Positions 26,733 through 35,209 are shown, counted from the stretch's first letter. The stretch: DNA of 64,000 bases from AP-15 sp963814865 (GCA_963814865.1 CAWFEN010000010.1:310001-374000); one strand, 5' to 3'. Made by a program: numbers and translations. Notes: generated by a model not told the origin, from the sequence alone.

Positions 26733-28367
26733 ATGCTATTTAATTCTGCCGAATTTCTTTTCGTTTTTCTGCCGGCGACGCTCGGTGTATTCTATCTTTT
26801 CGGCAGGATCTCCCGCGTCGCAGCGATACGCTGGCTGATCCTCGCTTCCTTGCTGTTCTACGCGTGGTGGCGGCCGGTCAATGTGCTGATCATCGCACCG
26901 TCGATCGCGATCAACTTCGCTTTGGCTCGGGTCCTGCTGGAGTTGAACCATCGAGAGGGCTCGCGGCTGGCATCCAAATCAGTTCTTATCTTAGGCCTCG
27001 TATTCAATGTCGCGTTCCTAGGCGTGTTCAAATACCTCGATTTTGCGTTCGGCACGGTGAACGATGTCTTTGGCACGAACCTCGTTTTGCAACACATCAT
27101 CCTGCCGCTGGGGATATCCTTCATTACGTTTCAGAAAATCGCGTTTCTCGTCGATGTGCAAGCCGGCCGGGTTAAATCCTTCACGCTGCAGGACTATTGC
27201 ACTTTCGTGCTGTTTTTCCCGCAGCTGGTGGCCGGTCCGATTGTACATTATCGTGAAATGATGCCGCAATTTCACGCGATCCGGTGCCACGCCGACAAAG
27301 AGAACATTTCTGTAGGTGTTACGTTGGTGTTGTTTGGTCTCTTCAAAAAGGTTGTCCTGGCCGACAACATCGCACCGTTGGTTACACCGATCTATAATAA
27401 TGCTGCTGCTGGTGACCATATTTCTCTGCTGCCCGCGTGGATCGCGGCGATCGGGTTTACATTGCAAATCTATTTTGACTTTTCCGGCTACACCGACATG
27501 GCGCTCGGCTTGGCGAGGTTTTTTGGCATTCGGCTGCCGCCCAACTTCTATTCGCCGCTTCGCGCTTCGTGCATCATCGATTTCTGGCTGCGTTGGCATA
27601 TGACGCTGACACGGTTTCTGACGGCATACATTTATAACCCTATGGTGCTGTCGTTGACCAGGCGCCGGCTGGCAATGGGAAAGCCCGGGTTTGGCGGGCG
27701 GAATACGACCGTCGGGGCCTTCGTGTCACTGCTGATGATACCCACGGTCCTCACGATGTTCGTCTCGGGGCTTTGGCACGGAGCCGGTTACGGGTTTGTG
27801 GTGTGGGGTTTGCTGCACGGTTTCTATATCACGATCAATCACGCGTGGCGTGTCGTTGCCGTGCGACTGTGGCCTGATCGGGCGAGGTATGACCGGGTTA
27901 TGACCCCGCTGGGTCTGGTGTTGACCTTTGTCGCAGTCACCGCGAGCATGATCTTCTTTCGCGCGCCGACCATGACGTCGGCCATCGATCTGGTCAAAGG
28001 CCTGATTGGGTTGCACGGTATTGCCGTGCCGGAGACGTTTTTTCAGCACCTGGGGCCTGTGGCACGGGCGTTTCACCGGCTCGGGATAGTTCCCGTGCCG
28101 TGGAATAGCCACGATTTCGTCAAGACCCTCTTGTGGATTTTCTTCCTGATGTTTATAGCTCTCGCTTGTCCGAACTCACTCCAAATCCTCGGCCGTTATG
28201 AGCCGGCACTCGGTGTGAAGTCGCCGTCGAATACACTTGTGATCGGGCGAATTAGATTCGTTGAATGGCGTCCTTCGCTTCCTTGGGCCGTCGCGGCTTC
28301 GGCGCTTACAGCGATCGCAATCGTCTCCCTCGCTGGCCCAAGCGAGTTTTTGTATTGGAACTTTTGA
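26733..28367 (+). CDS. MBOAT-family membrane O-acyltransferase (AlgI-like)
   Basis: 544 residues with about ten to eleven membrane helices, the first being EFLFVFLPATLGVFYLF. Family signatures are LPLGISFITFQKIAFLVD, FFPQLVAGPIVHYREMMPQF, YFDFSGYTDMALGLARFFGI (each read in parts), FWLRWHMTLTRFL and the catalytic-His region SGLWHGAGYGFVVWG. MBOAT proteins pass acyl groups across the inner membrane for O-acylation of exported polysaccharides, usually with an SGNH partner as found upstream. It starts 70 bases after the carrier-like gene with GGAGAG upstream. It is probably the last gene of this transcription unit and converges on the MaoC-SDR gene, 27 bases away. Confidence 0.9.
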   Translation: MLFNSAEFLFVFLPATLGVFYLFGRISRVAAIRWLILASLLFYAWWRPVNVLIIAPSIAINFALARVLLELNHREGSRLASKSVLILGLVFNVAFLGVFKYLDFAFGTVNDVFGTNLVLQHIILPLGISFITFQKIAFLVDVQAGRVKSFTLQDYCTFVLFFPQLVAGPIVHYREMMPQFHAIRCHADKENISVGVTLVLFGLFKKVVLADNIAPLVTPIYNNAAAGDHISLLPAWIAAIGFTLQIYFDFSGYTDMALGLARFFGIRLPPNFYSPLRASCIIDFWLRWHMTLTRFLTAYIYNPMVLSLTRRRLAMGKPGFGGRNTTVGAFVSLLMIPTVLTMFVSGLWHGAGYGFVVWGLLHGFYITINHAWRVVAVRLWPDRARYDRVMTPLGLVLTFVAVTASMIFFRAPTMTSAIDLVKGLIGLHGIAVPETFFQHLGPVARAFHRLGIVPVPWNSHDFVKTLLWIFFLMFIALACPNSLQILGRYEPALGVKSPSNTLVIGRIRFVEWRPSLPWAVAASALTAIAIVSLAGPSEFLYWNF

Positions 28368-28394
28368 CCGCATATCGTATGGGAAAGGGCACGA

Positions 28395-29843
28395 CTACCC
28401 CTGCTGGTTCCGGTGATTGGCGTAAACCTCCCGGATGATGGGAAGCAGCACGCTGATCGGATCCGCGGTGCTGGCTGTGAAGATCGAAGCCGTCTGGTCC
28501 GTCGGCAACCGAGGCAGACGGCGTACGAGAATGCGGCCCGGTGTCTCGAATGTCTGAATGTCGGCGCAAAGGACCTCACCTGCGGCTTTGGCCATCGCAT
28601 ATTCAGTCATACCTTTAGGTCGAGCATCGACATAGACAGAAGATGGGTAGAAAAATGATATTTCCCTGTTAAACCTCGATCTCAATTCTCCGTAGAGCTC
28701 GTAAAACGCGGTCACGTAGAATGCTATAAATTCTTGAAATCGCTGTTGATTAAAGACCGTGCTATTCCGTCGCGCGATAACCGGTGTCGCCAAGTAGTAC
28801 ACTTGTGTAGGAACGGAACGCAGATGGTTTAATTGCTCGTGAGCGTTCTTCCGGACATCATAACGGATGATGTGGCAACGCCCGCCGTAGGCGGTTATCT
28901 CTGCTTCTACGCGACGCGCATCCATCTCACCAACGGCGTAGGTCAGCGTAACATGGCCGCCGCCAACGGCGATAATCTTACCGATCAGTTCGCCGAGCCC
29001 TCGCGAACCGCCAATAACGAGCGCGCACGCATGAGCAAATTCGCCCGGCACGACCCTCGCCGCGATACTGACCGGGTCGGCCTGACCCGTGGGCGCGGGG
29101 CGTACGTGCGCGTCGAGGGTGCCCACCCACCCACCGCCGGAAACAGCGAGCGTCACCAGGCGGAAGCGAGGGTCGCTGTCACTTACTCGAAAGTGCAGGG
29201 CGTCATGATCATCCTCGCTGAGCGGTGTCGTAAGCAGCGTCAGCCCCCGGTAGAGAGAATGCAGGCCAGGACAAACCATGCCAACGAGAAACGAGGAGCG
29301 GGCGAGCCCGAGCACTCTGCCGGTGCCCAATCGATCGACCGCAGCGGGGAACATTCGAGCGACGGCGTCCGGGGCGGAGACAAGCGGGATTTGCCCGTGA
29401 CAGTTGATCACCTGCTCAAAGTTCAGTACGAGCGGTTCGGAAGGCTGAAGCAATGGCCCGTTCGAATGCACATTCTTTCCGGCTTGCGGAACGCCCGACG
29501 TTACCTCGAGACGCAGCACCCGCGTGCCGCCGACTACCACATCGAGCAGTGCATAGCGTTTGTCGCTTCGGGCGAGAACTGCCTGAACGCGCTCGCCGAC
29601 GTAAATCGTGTTCTCGAAATTGGCTCGGAGCGATGACACCAGTTCAAAATCTGGCAGGTATCGAAAAAGACTGTCCAAACCCCATAGCAGTGCATGAATG
29701 CCGTGAACGACAGGAAAGCCGACCAGCGTACGTCGGGCGGCGACGGCGTCCATATGCATTGGATTGCGATCGCCGCAGATAGCCGCAAATCGCTCCTGAT
29801 CGGTGCCAACAAAATCTCGTTCCGCAATCACATTCAATAACAT
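28395..29843 (-). CDS. MaoC-like dehydratase fused to a short-chain dehydrogenase
   Basis: 482 residues from the ATG at 29843 (AGGGGAG upstream). Residues 1-130 form a MaoC hot-dog domain with the catalytic GDRNPMHMD and VVHGIHALL. Residues about 140-270 may be a second, weaker hot-dog-like half. Residues about 275-470 form an SDR domain: the cofactor site VIGGSRGLGELIGK, Ser in FFYPSSVY and the catalytic YAMAKAAGE. Together they could hydrate or dehydrate and reduce or oxidise an acyl thioester in two steps. It is on the opposite strand to the MBOAT gene but within the same locus, so it probably helps make the acyl group that is attached. GC is slightly below average. Confidence 0.75.
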   Translation of the reverse strand: MLLNVIAERDFVGTDQERFAAICGDRNPMHMDAVAARRTLVGFPVVHGIHALLWGLDSLFRYLPDFELVSSLRANFENTIYVGERVQAVLARSDKRYALLDVVVGGTRVLRLEVTSGVPQAGKNVHSNGPLLQPSEPLVLNFEQVINCHGQIPLVSAPDAVARMFPAAVDRLGTGRVLGLARSSFLVGMVCPGLHSLYRGLTLLTTPLSEDDHDALHFRVSDSDPRFRLVTLAVSGGGWVGTLDAHVRPAPTGQADPVSIAARVVPGEFAHACALVIGGSRGLGELIGKIIAVGGGHVTLTYAVGEMDARRVEAEITAYGGRCHIIRYDVRKNAHEQLNHLRSVPTQVYYLATPVIARRNSTVFNQQRFQEFIAFYVTAFYELYGELRSRFNREISFFYPSSVYVDARPKGMTEYAMAKAAGEVLCADIQTFETPGRILVRRLPRLPTDQTASIFTASTADPISVLLPIIREVYANHRNQQG

Positions 29844-29888
29844 TTCCAAATCTCCCCTACCGTGAAAGGGGCGAGAAATAGAAACGGA

Positions 29889-30004
29889 TGTATCGCCCGG
29901 CGACCGCGCACGTGGCTGGGCGCGGTGCTGCGCGGGCACTTCGCCTATTACGGATTGCCGCCAATCCCGAGGTATCTGAGTTCCTCAAAGCCGATGGCAT
30001 CGTA
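29889..30004 (+). pseudogene. Possible group II intron reverse-transcriptase remnant
   Basis: The frame through 29910 reads TWLGAVLRGHFAYYGLP. This matches the conserved C-terminal (maturase) part of group II intron proteins, where W-L-x-x-V-L/V-R-G-H-x-x-Y-Y-G/A-V/L-P is common. No other part of the protein is found, so this would be a small remnant. The match is short. An overlapping 54-codon open frame starts at 29888, and I cannot exclude chance. Confidence 0.4.
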
Positions 30005-30104
30005 ATGATCGGCTGGCCGTTGATCCTGGTAACGGAGCGGCAACCAGTATAACCCACAACGGGCCGCGGTGTCGAACGCCGCCGCGGCGGCTCGTCGCCT
30101 CGGC

Positions 30105-30436
30105 ATTTAGAGCAATCGAACGTCGCGATCGTTGCCGTCGCACCGGCTATGTGCGAGCGGGTCGCCGGCAACGAGATCGTCCTGTCGGATGCCGAGTTGG
30201 CGCTCGGCGAGAATGTTGCGGGGCCTCCGTGCGCGCGTCTGCAGGCTTGACTACCCCGACATCGCCGAGCTTGATGCGCCGGCGGTTCGCACCGAAGGTG
30301 AGGACGTAGGACATCTGCCCATGCGGCGACACGCGCACGCCGAAGCCTCTCGGATCCCGGTCAATTTAGGTTATCTGCTTGCCGGGCGCGGGCTTGAGGT
30401 TGCGGATGGTGAGGTCCGTCAGGGTGACGATCGGCA
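30105..30436 (-). pseudogene. Tyrosine-recombinase (integrase) N-terminal remnant
   Basis: From an ATG at 30436 the minus strand reads LTDLTIRNLKPAPGKQIT, a TAA stop, then DRDPRGFGVRVSPHGQMSYV, LTFGANRRRIKLGDVGVVKPADAR. This is the N-terminal arm-binding domain of phage or island integrases. After ADARTEA the frame shifts, and NILAERQLGIRQDDLVAGDP continues in another frame until it fades out near 30105. The catalytic domain is absent. One stop, one frameshift and the missing core show it is dead. It lies about 120 bases upstream of tRNA-Gln, a usual integration target. Confidence 0.75.
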
Positions 30437-30554
30437 TCCGGCTAAGTCGCGCTGCAGGCGCGTGCAGCGGCGGGTCCGCAGGTGACGCTATGGGGCAGAA
30501 CGCGTTTCAAGAAAGAAAATTTATCAATAGGATAGAGATTACCATGTTGCATGA

Positions 30555-30629
30555 TGGGGCGTAGCCAAGTGGTAAGGCAGCGGATTTTGATTCCGCCATA
30601 CGGAGGTTCGAATCCTCCCGCCCCAGCCA
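30555..30629 (+). tRNA. tRNA-Gln (anticodon TTG)
   Basis: 75 bases with an encoded CCA end. The acceptor stem TGGGGCG pairs with CGCCCCA. The anticodon arm GCGGA-TTTTGAT-TCCGC has TTG at the anticodon, and the T arm is GGAGG-TTCGAAT-CCTCC. The gene lies between mobile-element remnants and the SGNH esterase gene, which starts 28 bases downstream. Confidence 0.96.
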
Positions 30630-30656
30630 CTCGCGGGGTTGCTGGGGAGGATCGAC

Positions 30657-31802
30657 ATGCCTGAACAAGCGCATTGGGTCGGGAGCTGGACGATGGCGCC
30701 GGCGCCGGCGGAATCCGGTGTTTTCAACAACCAGACCTTGCGCATGACCATGCGCGCCAGCCTCGGCGGCGACACCGTGCGGGTGCGGATCTCGAATGCC
30801 TATGGTCGGCGCCCGCTCGACATCGGCGGCGCGCATATCGCCCTGCGCGGGGCGGGAGCGGCGATCGTTGCCGGCTCAGACCGCAGGCTGAACTTCGGCG
30901 GCGCGGCAACGGCGACGATCGCGGCGGGTGCCGTGCTGTTCAGCGATCCGGTCGCGCTCGACCTGGCACCGCTCGCCGATCTCGCGGTCAGCCTCTATCT
31001 GCCCGGCGAGATCCCGAACGATCTTCAGATCACCGGCCGCTATGCGCGCCAGACCAACTATGTCTCGCCGCCGGGCGATTTCACCGCGGCGAAGGTGATG
31101 CCGATCGCCAGCCTGACCAGCGACTGGTTCTTCGTCTGCGGCGTCGATGTGCTCGCCGGCGCCGACACCGGCGGCATCGTCACCCTCGGCGACTCGCTGA
31201 CCGACGGCAACATCTCGACGATGGACGCGTTTTGCCGCTGGCCCGACCAGCTGTCCCGGCGGCTGCAGGCGCGGCCGGGCGGCCGGCCGATGGCGGTGAT
31301 GAACCAGGGCCTCGGCGGCAACCGCATTCTGTTCGACATCCGCGGCGACAGCGGGCTGCGCCGCTTCGATCGCGACGTGCTGGCCCAGCCGGGGGTCACT
31401 CACGCCATCGTCATGCTCGGCACCAACGATCTGCGCAACCGCTGGAGGAAGCCGGAAGAGGAGCCTGCCGCGGCGCAGATGATCGCGGGGCTTCAGCAGA
31501 TGGCGGTGCGCGCCCATACGCGCGGCATCAAGATCGTCGGCGCCACGCTGACGCCGTTCGGCAACGAGACCTATATGGCCGGCGCCTGGAACCCGCAGCG
31601 CGAAGAGGTCCGCCGGGCGGTCAATGGCTGGATTCGCGCCGGCGGCGCCTTTGACGCGATCGCCGATTTCGACCAGGCCTTGCGCGACCCCGAGCATCCG
31701 ACCCAGATGCTGCCCGCTTGCGATTGCGGTGACGGTCTGCATCCGAGCGACCTCGGCTACAACAAGATGGGCGACGCGATCGACCTGGCGCTGTTCGAAT
31801 AG
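30657..31802 (+). CDS. SGNH/GDSL-family esterase
   Basis: 381 residues from the ATG after GGGGAGG. All four SGNH blocks are present: VTLGDSLTDGN near residue 177 (nucleophile Ser), the Gly in GLGGNRI, the Asn in MLGTNDLRN, and DGLHPSDLGYNKMG near the end with Asp and His. The first 150 residues form a beta-rich domain (VRVRISNAYGRRPLDIGGAHI) seen in extended GDSL hydrolases. No clear signal peptide is seen. It cleaves esters of unknown type, possibly of lipids or acylated sugars. It stands alone, next to tRNA-Gln, and faces the GST gene convergently across 39 bases. Confidence 0.88.
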   Translation: MPEQAHWVGSWTMAPAPAESGVFNNQTLRMTMRASLGGDTVRVRISNAYGRRPLDIGGAHIALRGAGAAIVAGSDRRLNFGGAATATIAAGAVLFSDPVALDLAPLADLAVSLYLPGEIPNDLQITGRYARQTNYVSPPGDFTAAKVMPIASLTSDWFFVCGVDVLAGADTGGIVTLGDSLTDGNISTMDAFCRWPDQLSRRLQARPGGRPMAVMNQGLGGNRILFDIRGDSGLRRFDRDVLAQPGVTHAIVMLGTNDLRNRWRKPEEEPAAAQMIAGLQQMAVRAHTRGIKIVGATLTPFGNETYMAGAWNPQREEVRRAVNGWIRAGGAFDAIADFDQALRDPEHPTQMLPACDCGDGLHPSDLGYNKMGDAIDLALFE

Positions 31803-31841
31803 CGCCGCCGCCCGATTCCGGCGGCGGTCTCGCCGATAAGA

Positions 31842-32564
31842 TCAGCGCGCGGCGAACTGGGTCTTGCCGAACGTGTTTTCGCGCTCGGTATCGGTGATCG
31901 CGCCCGGACGCTGGGCGTCGGCCAGCACCGCCAAACCGCGACGCACCGCCGGCCGCGACGCGATCTCGTCATGCCAGCGTCGCACCGCCGGATATTCGCC
32001 GAGATCGACATAGCCCCGCTCTGCGAAGCGAGAAGATGGGTCGGTGGCGGTGCGGATCCACGGGAAGGTGATGATGTCGGCCATGCTGTATTCGTCGCCG
32101 GCGAGCCAATGCGACTCCACCAGCCGGTGCTCCAAGACCCGGTGCAGACGCTTCACTTCGTTGGTGTAACGGTCGATCGCGTAGGGGATCTTTTCGACCG
32201 CGTATGAGGCGAAGTGGTTCCATTGGCCGAACATCGGGCCGACGCCGCCCATCTGAAACATCATCCATTCGAGACATTTGTAGCGGCCGATCGGGTCTTT
32301 CGGGATCAGCCTGCCGCCGTTCTTTTCCGACAGGTAGATCAGGATCGCGGCCGATTCGAACAGGGTGAAGGGCTTGCCGCCGGGGCCGTCGGAGTCGACG
32401 ATCGCCGGGATGCGGTGGTTGGGGGTGATCTTCAGGAATTCCGGCTTGAACTGGTCGCCGGCGCCGATATCGACCGGGATCACCTTGTATTGCAGGCCCA
32501 GCTCTTCGAGCGCGATATGCACCTTGTGGCCGTTCGGCGTCGGCCAGGACCATACTTCCAACAT
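31842..32564 (-). CDS. Glutathione S-transferase family protein (YfcG/YghU-like)
   Basis: 240 residues from the ATG after AGGAGG. The N-terminal thioredoxin-fold has WSWPTPNGHKVHIALEELGL, and the cis-Pro strand HRIPAIVDSDG and ESAAILIYLSEKNG for glutathione binding. The C-terminal helical domain has LAGDEYSMADIITFPWI. The TPNGHK motif is typical of Nu-class enzymes that reduce disulphides with glutathione, so that is more likely than transferase activity. It acts in the cytoplasm. No partner gene is near. Confidence 0.88.
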   Translation of the reverse strand: MLEVWSWPTPNGHKVHIALEELGLQYKVIPVDIGAGDQFKPEFLKITPNHRIPAIVDSDGPGGKPFTLFESAAILIYLSEKNGGRLIPKDPIGRYKCLEWMMFQMGGVGPMFGQWNHFASYAVEKIPYAIDRYTNEVKRLHRVLEHRLVESHWLAGDEYSMADIITFPWIRTATDPSSRFAERGYVDLGEYPAVRRWHDEIASRPAVRRGLAVLADAQRPGAITDTERENTFGKTQFAAR

Positions 32565-32595
32565 CACCGATCCTCCTGATTGCCCGGGTTCTCGA

Positions 32596-32640
32596 AACCA
32601 TGTCATTGCGGGCGCAACGAGGCAATCTCGTTGCCATATC
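32596..32640. repeat. Short dispersed-type palindrome
   Basis: CAACGAG at 32615-32621 pairs with CTCGTTG at 32627-32633, inside a stretch starting TGTCATTGCGGGCGCAACG. This wording is common in alphaproteobacterial dispersed repeats. It lies upstream of the GST gene. Confidence 0.5.
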
Positions 32641-32686
32641 CGCCGGACCGCGAACGCAGCCTCGCTCCGCCGCCCGCACTAACGGG

Positions 32687-33212
32687 TTACGGCTTGGGAT
32701 CGGTATAGTCGGCGGCGAGGCGGCGGAGGGTGTCGCCGGTAGCGCTGAAGGGCAGCCACTCGCTGCGCAGCTCGATACCGAGATGCCTGTAGAAGCCGCG
32801 CGCCGGGTTCCAGTTCAGGACATTGAAATGGAGCGCCGGCCAGTCGCGCTCGATGGCGATCGCGGCGAGCCGCGCCACCAGCCGCCGGCCAACGCCGAGG
32901 CCGCGCGCCCATTCCCGGACGTAAAGGTCCTCGAGAAAAACGCCCGGCTGCCCGCGCCACGTCGAAAAATCCGGAAAGAACAACGCAAAGCCCGCGGGCT
33001 GTCGCATCGACCAAAGCGATCAGAGCCTCGAAGCGCCGCTCGGAGCCGAAGCCGTGCCGGCGCAGATCCTCTTCGGTCGCGACCACGGCATCGGGCGCCC
33101 TTTCATAAGCCGCAAGCTCCCGGATCAGCTGCAGCAGAAGCCCGACATCGTCTGCGGCCGCGAAGCGAATGCGCGCACGGCCTTTCGCCTCGGGAATCTC
33201 GTTCATCGGCAT
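32687..33212 (-). CDS. GNAT-family N-acetyltransferase, frameshifted
   Basis: Transfers an acetyl group from acetyl-CoA to an amine. The N-terminal half (IRFAAADDVGLLLQLIRELAAYE) reads from 33212 to about 33003. The C-terminal half (QPAGFALFFPDFSTWRG, FLEDLYVREWARGLGVGRRLV with the acetyl-CoA loop, and WNPARGFYRHLG) is in another frame. Deleting one base near 33002 joins them as LVDAQPAGFALFF and gives 174 residues, typical for the spermidine acetyltransferase-like group. I treat it as one gene with an insertion. Confidence 0.8.
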
Positions 33213-33311
33213 TTCCCAAAATGGCGTCGGCGCGCTACCCTAGCGCCCTGCCGAAGGGCGGCCAATTGCGGTTCCGCCCGCATCAGCGAATCTTTGCCGC
33301 CAGGAGGGGCC

Positions 33312-33638
33312 ATGCCGAGATATTTATTGATCGAATCGCGCGACCCGTTCGACTCGAACGATACGGGCTTTTGCCGCGATCTGGCGCGGCAGCTCGCCGC
33401 CGCCAACAACGAGGTGACGCTGTTCCTGATCCAGAACGGCGTGCTGCCGGCGCGGCAGGGTGCGCGCTCGGGCGATCTCGGCAGCCTGGCCGGCGCCGGC
33501 GTGCGCGTGCTTGCCGACGCCTTCTCGTTGAAGGAGCGCGGCATCGACGAAAAGCGCCTCGCCGCGGGCGTGGCGGCGGCCCCGCTTGATGTCGTGCTGG
33601 ACGCCCTCGCCGAGGGCGGCCGGGTCATTTGGCACTGA
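33312..33638 (+). CDS. DsrE-like protein 1 (no active-site Cys)
   Basis: 108 residues from the ATG after AGGAGGGG. It has the DsrE/F fold: YLLIESRDPFDSNDTGFCRDLA, EVTLFLIQNGVLPAR, and GVRVLADAFSLKERGI. Where sulfur-transfer members have Cys before the K-x-R-G helix, it has Asp-Ala-Phe-Ser. DsrE-type proteins pass sulfur on Cys persulfides, or form structural subunits without Cys. It is first in a tight run of four genes (gaps 11, 11 and 31 bases), and the gaps after genes 1 and 2 share the string TGAGGGAG-CGGTC, which contains the ribosome-binding site. Confidence 0.75.
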   Translation: MPRYLLIESRDPFDSNDTGFCRDLARQLAAANNEVTLFLIQNGVLPARQGARSGDLGSLAGAGVRVLADAFSLKERGIDEKRLAAGVAAAPLDVVLDALAEGGRVIWH

Positions 33639-33649
33639 GGGAGGCGGTC

Positions 33650-34063
33650 ATGGCCGACAAGAAGACGATCACCATCGCGATCATGGACGCGCCCTATGAG
33701 AGTGCGCGCTCGACGACGGCGCTGCGGCTGCTCGATCTCGCGGCCAGGCGCGGCTACAACATCAATGTCTTCGCCTATGAAGGCGCGGTGCTGCAGCCCT
33801 TCGGCGCGCAGAAGCCGCACCCCAACGCCGTGCACGGCCGCAACCTCGAGGAGGAGAACCATTTCATCCCGAAGGACGCGATCGCCGCGCTGATGCGCGC
33901 GGCCGCAGCCAGTGGCGGCAAGATCGACTGGGTGAATTGCGGGCTGTGCGTCGACGAGCGCGGCGCGGCCGACGCCATTCCCGGCGTGCGGCGCGGTGCG
34001 CCGGCCGATTTCTGGCAGATGGCCGAAGCCTCCGACAACACGCTCGTCATCGCGACGCGCTGA
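33650..34063 (+). CDS. DsrE-like protein 2 (CxxC present)
   Basis: 137 residues. It has the same fold as its two neighbours: TITIAIMDAPYESARSTTALRLL, NINVFAYEGAVL, and IDWVNCGLCVDERGA. The last motif carries Cys-x-x-Cys at the place of the sulfur-carrying Cys, so this is the one likely active subunit of the trio. It also has a loop (FGAQKPHPNAVHGRNLEEENHF, read in parts) with several His. In DsrEFH complexes three related subunits form a ring in which only some carry the Cys. The same plan may apply here. Confidence 0.75.
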   Translation: MADKKTITIAIMDAPYESARSTTALRLLDLAARRGYNINVFAYEGAVLQPFGAQKPHPNAVHGRNLEEENHFIPKDAIAALMRAAAASGGKIDWVNCGLCVDERGAADAIPGVRRGAPADFWQMAEASDNTLVIATR

Positions 34064-34074
34064 GGGAGACGGTC

Positions 34075-34455
34075 ATGACGACATTGAGCATCATCGAGAG
34101 CGCCTATCGGGCGACCATCGAGGAGCAGGACGACACCATCGTGTGGCTGCACGGCGCTATGAAAGGCGCCGGGGCCGAACTTGCGCTGCTGCTGCGCGGC
34201 AACGCGGTCAACTATCTGGTCGAAGGCCAGGACGCCGGCGGTCTCGCCTTCGGCGACTGGCGGCAGACACAGCCGCCGCACGTCGCCCACGATCTGGCCG
34301 GGCTCGCCGGCAAGGGCGTCGAGATCTTTTATGTCGCGGAGGATCTGGCCGAGCGCGGCATCGGGCGCAGCGAGGTCATCGCCGCCGCCTCGCCGGTCGC
34401 GCGCGCGGCAGTGGCGGACCTCGTCGGCCGCCACGACCGGGTCTGGTACTGGTAG
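34075..34455 (+). CDS. DsrE-like protein 3 (no active-site Cys)
   Basis: 126 residues from the ATG after GAGGGAGACGGTC. AELALLLRGNAVNYLVEG and GVEIFYVAEDLAERGI match the fold of the two preceding proteins. The position of the Cys pair is Val-Ala-Glu-Asp. It has no Cys at all in the visible sequence. It is probably a structural partner of protein 2. Confidence 0.7.
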   Translation: MTTLSIIESAYRATIEEQDDTIVWLHGAMKGAGAELALLLRGNAVNYLVEGQDAGGLAFGDWRQTQPPHVAHDLAGLAGKGVEIFYVAEDLAERGIGRSEVIAAASPVARAAVADLVGRHDRVWYW

Positions 34456-34486
34456 GCGGGTTCGGCCAGTCTGGCAGGAGGGGATG

Positions 34487-34969
34487 ATGGCGGACGAAAC
34501 GAAGCCGCCGGCGATCGATGCGGCCGCGGCGCCGCCGAGCCGGCCCGGCCGGGGCTATCCCGAGCCTTTCGCCGCGCGGGTGGCGGGGCGGGTGCGGCGG
34601 CCGCTCGGCGATCTGTTCGGGCTGACCAATTTCGGCGTCAACCTGACGCAGCTGCCGCCGGGCGGCATGTCGGCGCTGCGCCACACGCACAGCCGCGAGG
34701 ACGAATTCATCTACATCGTCGAAGGCGATCCTGTCCTGGTGACGAATGCCGGGGAGACGCCGCTTCGCCCGGGCATGTGCGCCGGCTTCAAGGCCGGCTC
34801 CGGCGACGCGCACCATCTGCTGAACCGAACCGATCGCGACGTGGTCTATCTCGAGATCGGCGATCGCAAATCGGGAGACACGGTGATCTACCCGGACGAC
34901 GATCTTGGTCGGGCATTGGCGCCGGACGGCACGCGGCTCTTCGTCCACCGGGACGGCAGACCATACTGA
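34487..34969 (+). CDS. Cupin-domain protein
   Basis: 160 residues from the second of two adjacent ATG codons (34484 and 34487, AGGAGG just upstream). The cupin core has HTHSREDEFIYIVEGDPVLVTNAGE with two His and a Glu for metal binding, and AGSGDAHHLLNRTDRDVVYLEIG with the last His. The pattern resembles small cupins that bind metals or act as dioxygenases or isomerases. It is 31 bases after the DsrE trio and probably in the same operon. A connection to sulfur chemistry is suggested only by position. Confidence 0.8.
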   Translation: MADETKPPAIDAAAAPPSRPGRGYPEPFAARVAGRVRRPLGDLFGLTNFGVNLTQLPPGGMSALRHTHSREDEFIYIVEGDPVLVTNAGETPLRPGMCAGFKAGSGDAHHLLNRTDRDVVYLEIGDRKSGDTVIYPDDDLGRALAPDGTRLFVHRDGRPY

Positions 34970-35021
34970 ATTCTGTGCTCGGGAACACCGGATCAAACGA
35001 GTGAAGCCCGAACCAAACGGT

Positions 35022-35144
35022 GTCATTCCGGGGCGCGTGCACGGCCCGCGAGCCCGGAACCCATGAACACCGGCCGGCGACAGCACGGGATAGGTCCGCG
35101 TCCATGGGTTCCGGGCCTGCCCTTTTGGGGCATCCCGGAATGAC
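35022..35144. repeat. Nested inverted repeats (REP-like)
   Basis: Outer arms: GTCATTCCGGG at 35022-35032 pairs with CCCGGAATGAC at 35134-35144. Inner arms: CCCGGAACCCATG at 35053-35065 pairs with CATGGGTTCCGGG at 35103-35115. The outer core matches the palindrome at 15991. The element fills most of the gap between the cupin and GH1 genes, which end toward each other, so it may also help end transcription. Confidence 0.85.
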
Positions 35145-35209
35145 CATCGCCTCGGCAGAGAGGTTGTAGACCGGGCCAGTTCCGCGATGGGTGCTGACGG
35201 CACCTCGTC

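Noticed and set aside
29888..30052. 54-codon frame ending GWPLILVTERQPV
   Set aside because: Reads smoothly but has no family, no clear start signal, and overlaps the possible reverse-transcriptase remnant in another frame.
30132..30485. Plus-strand 117-codon frame
   Set aside because: It is the shadow of the integrase remnant on the minus strand, which has a clear family match.
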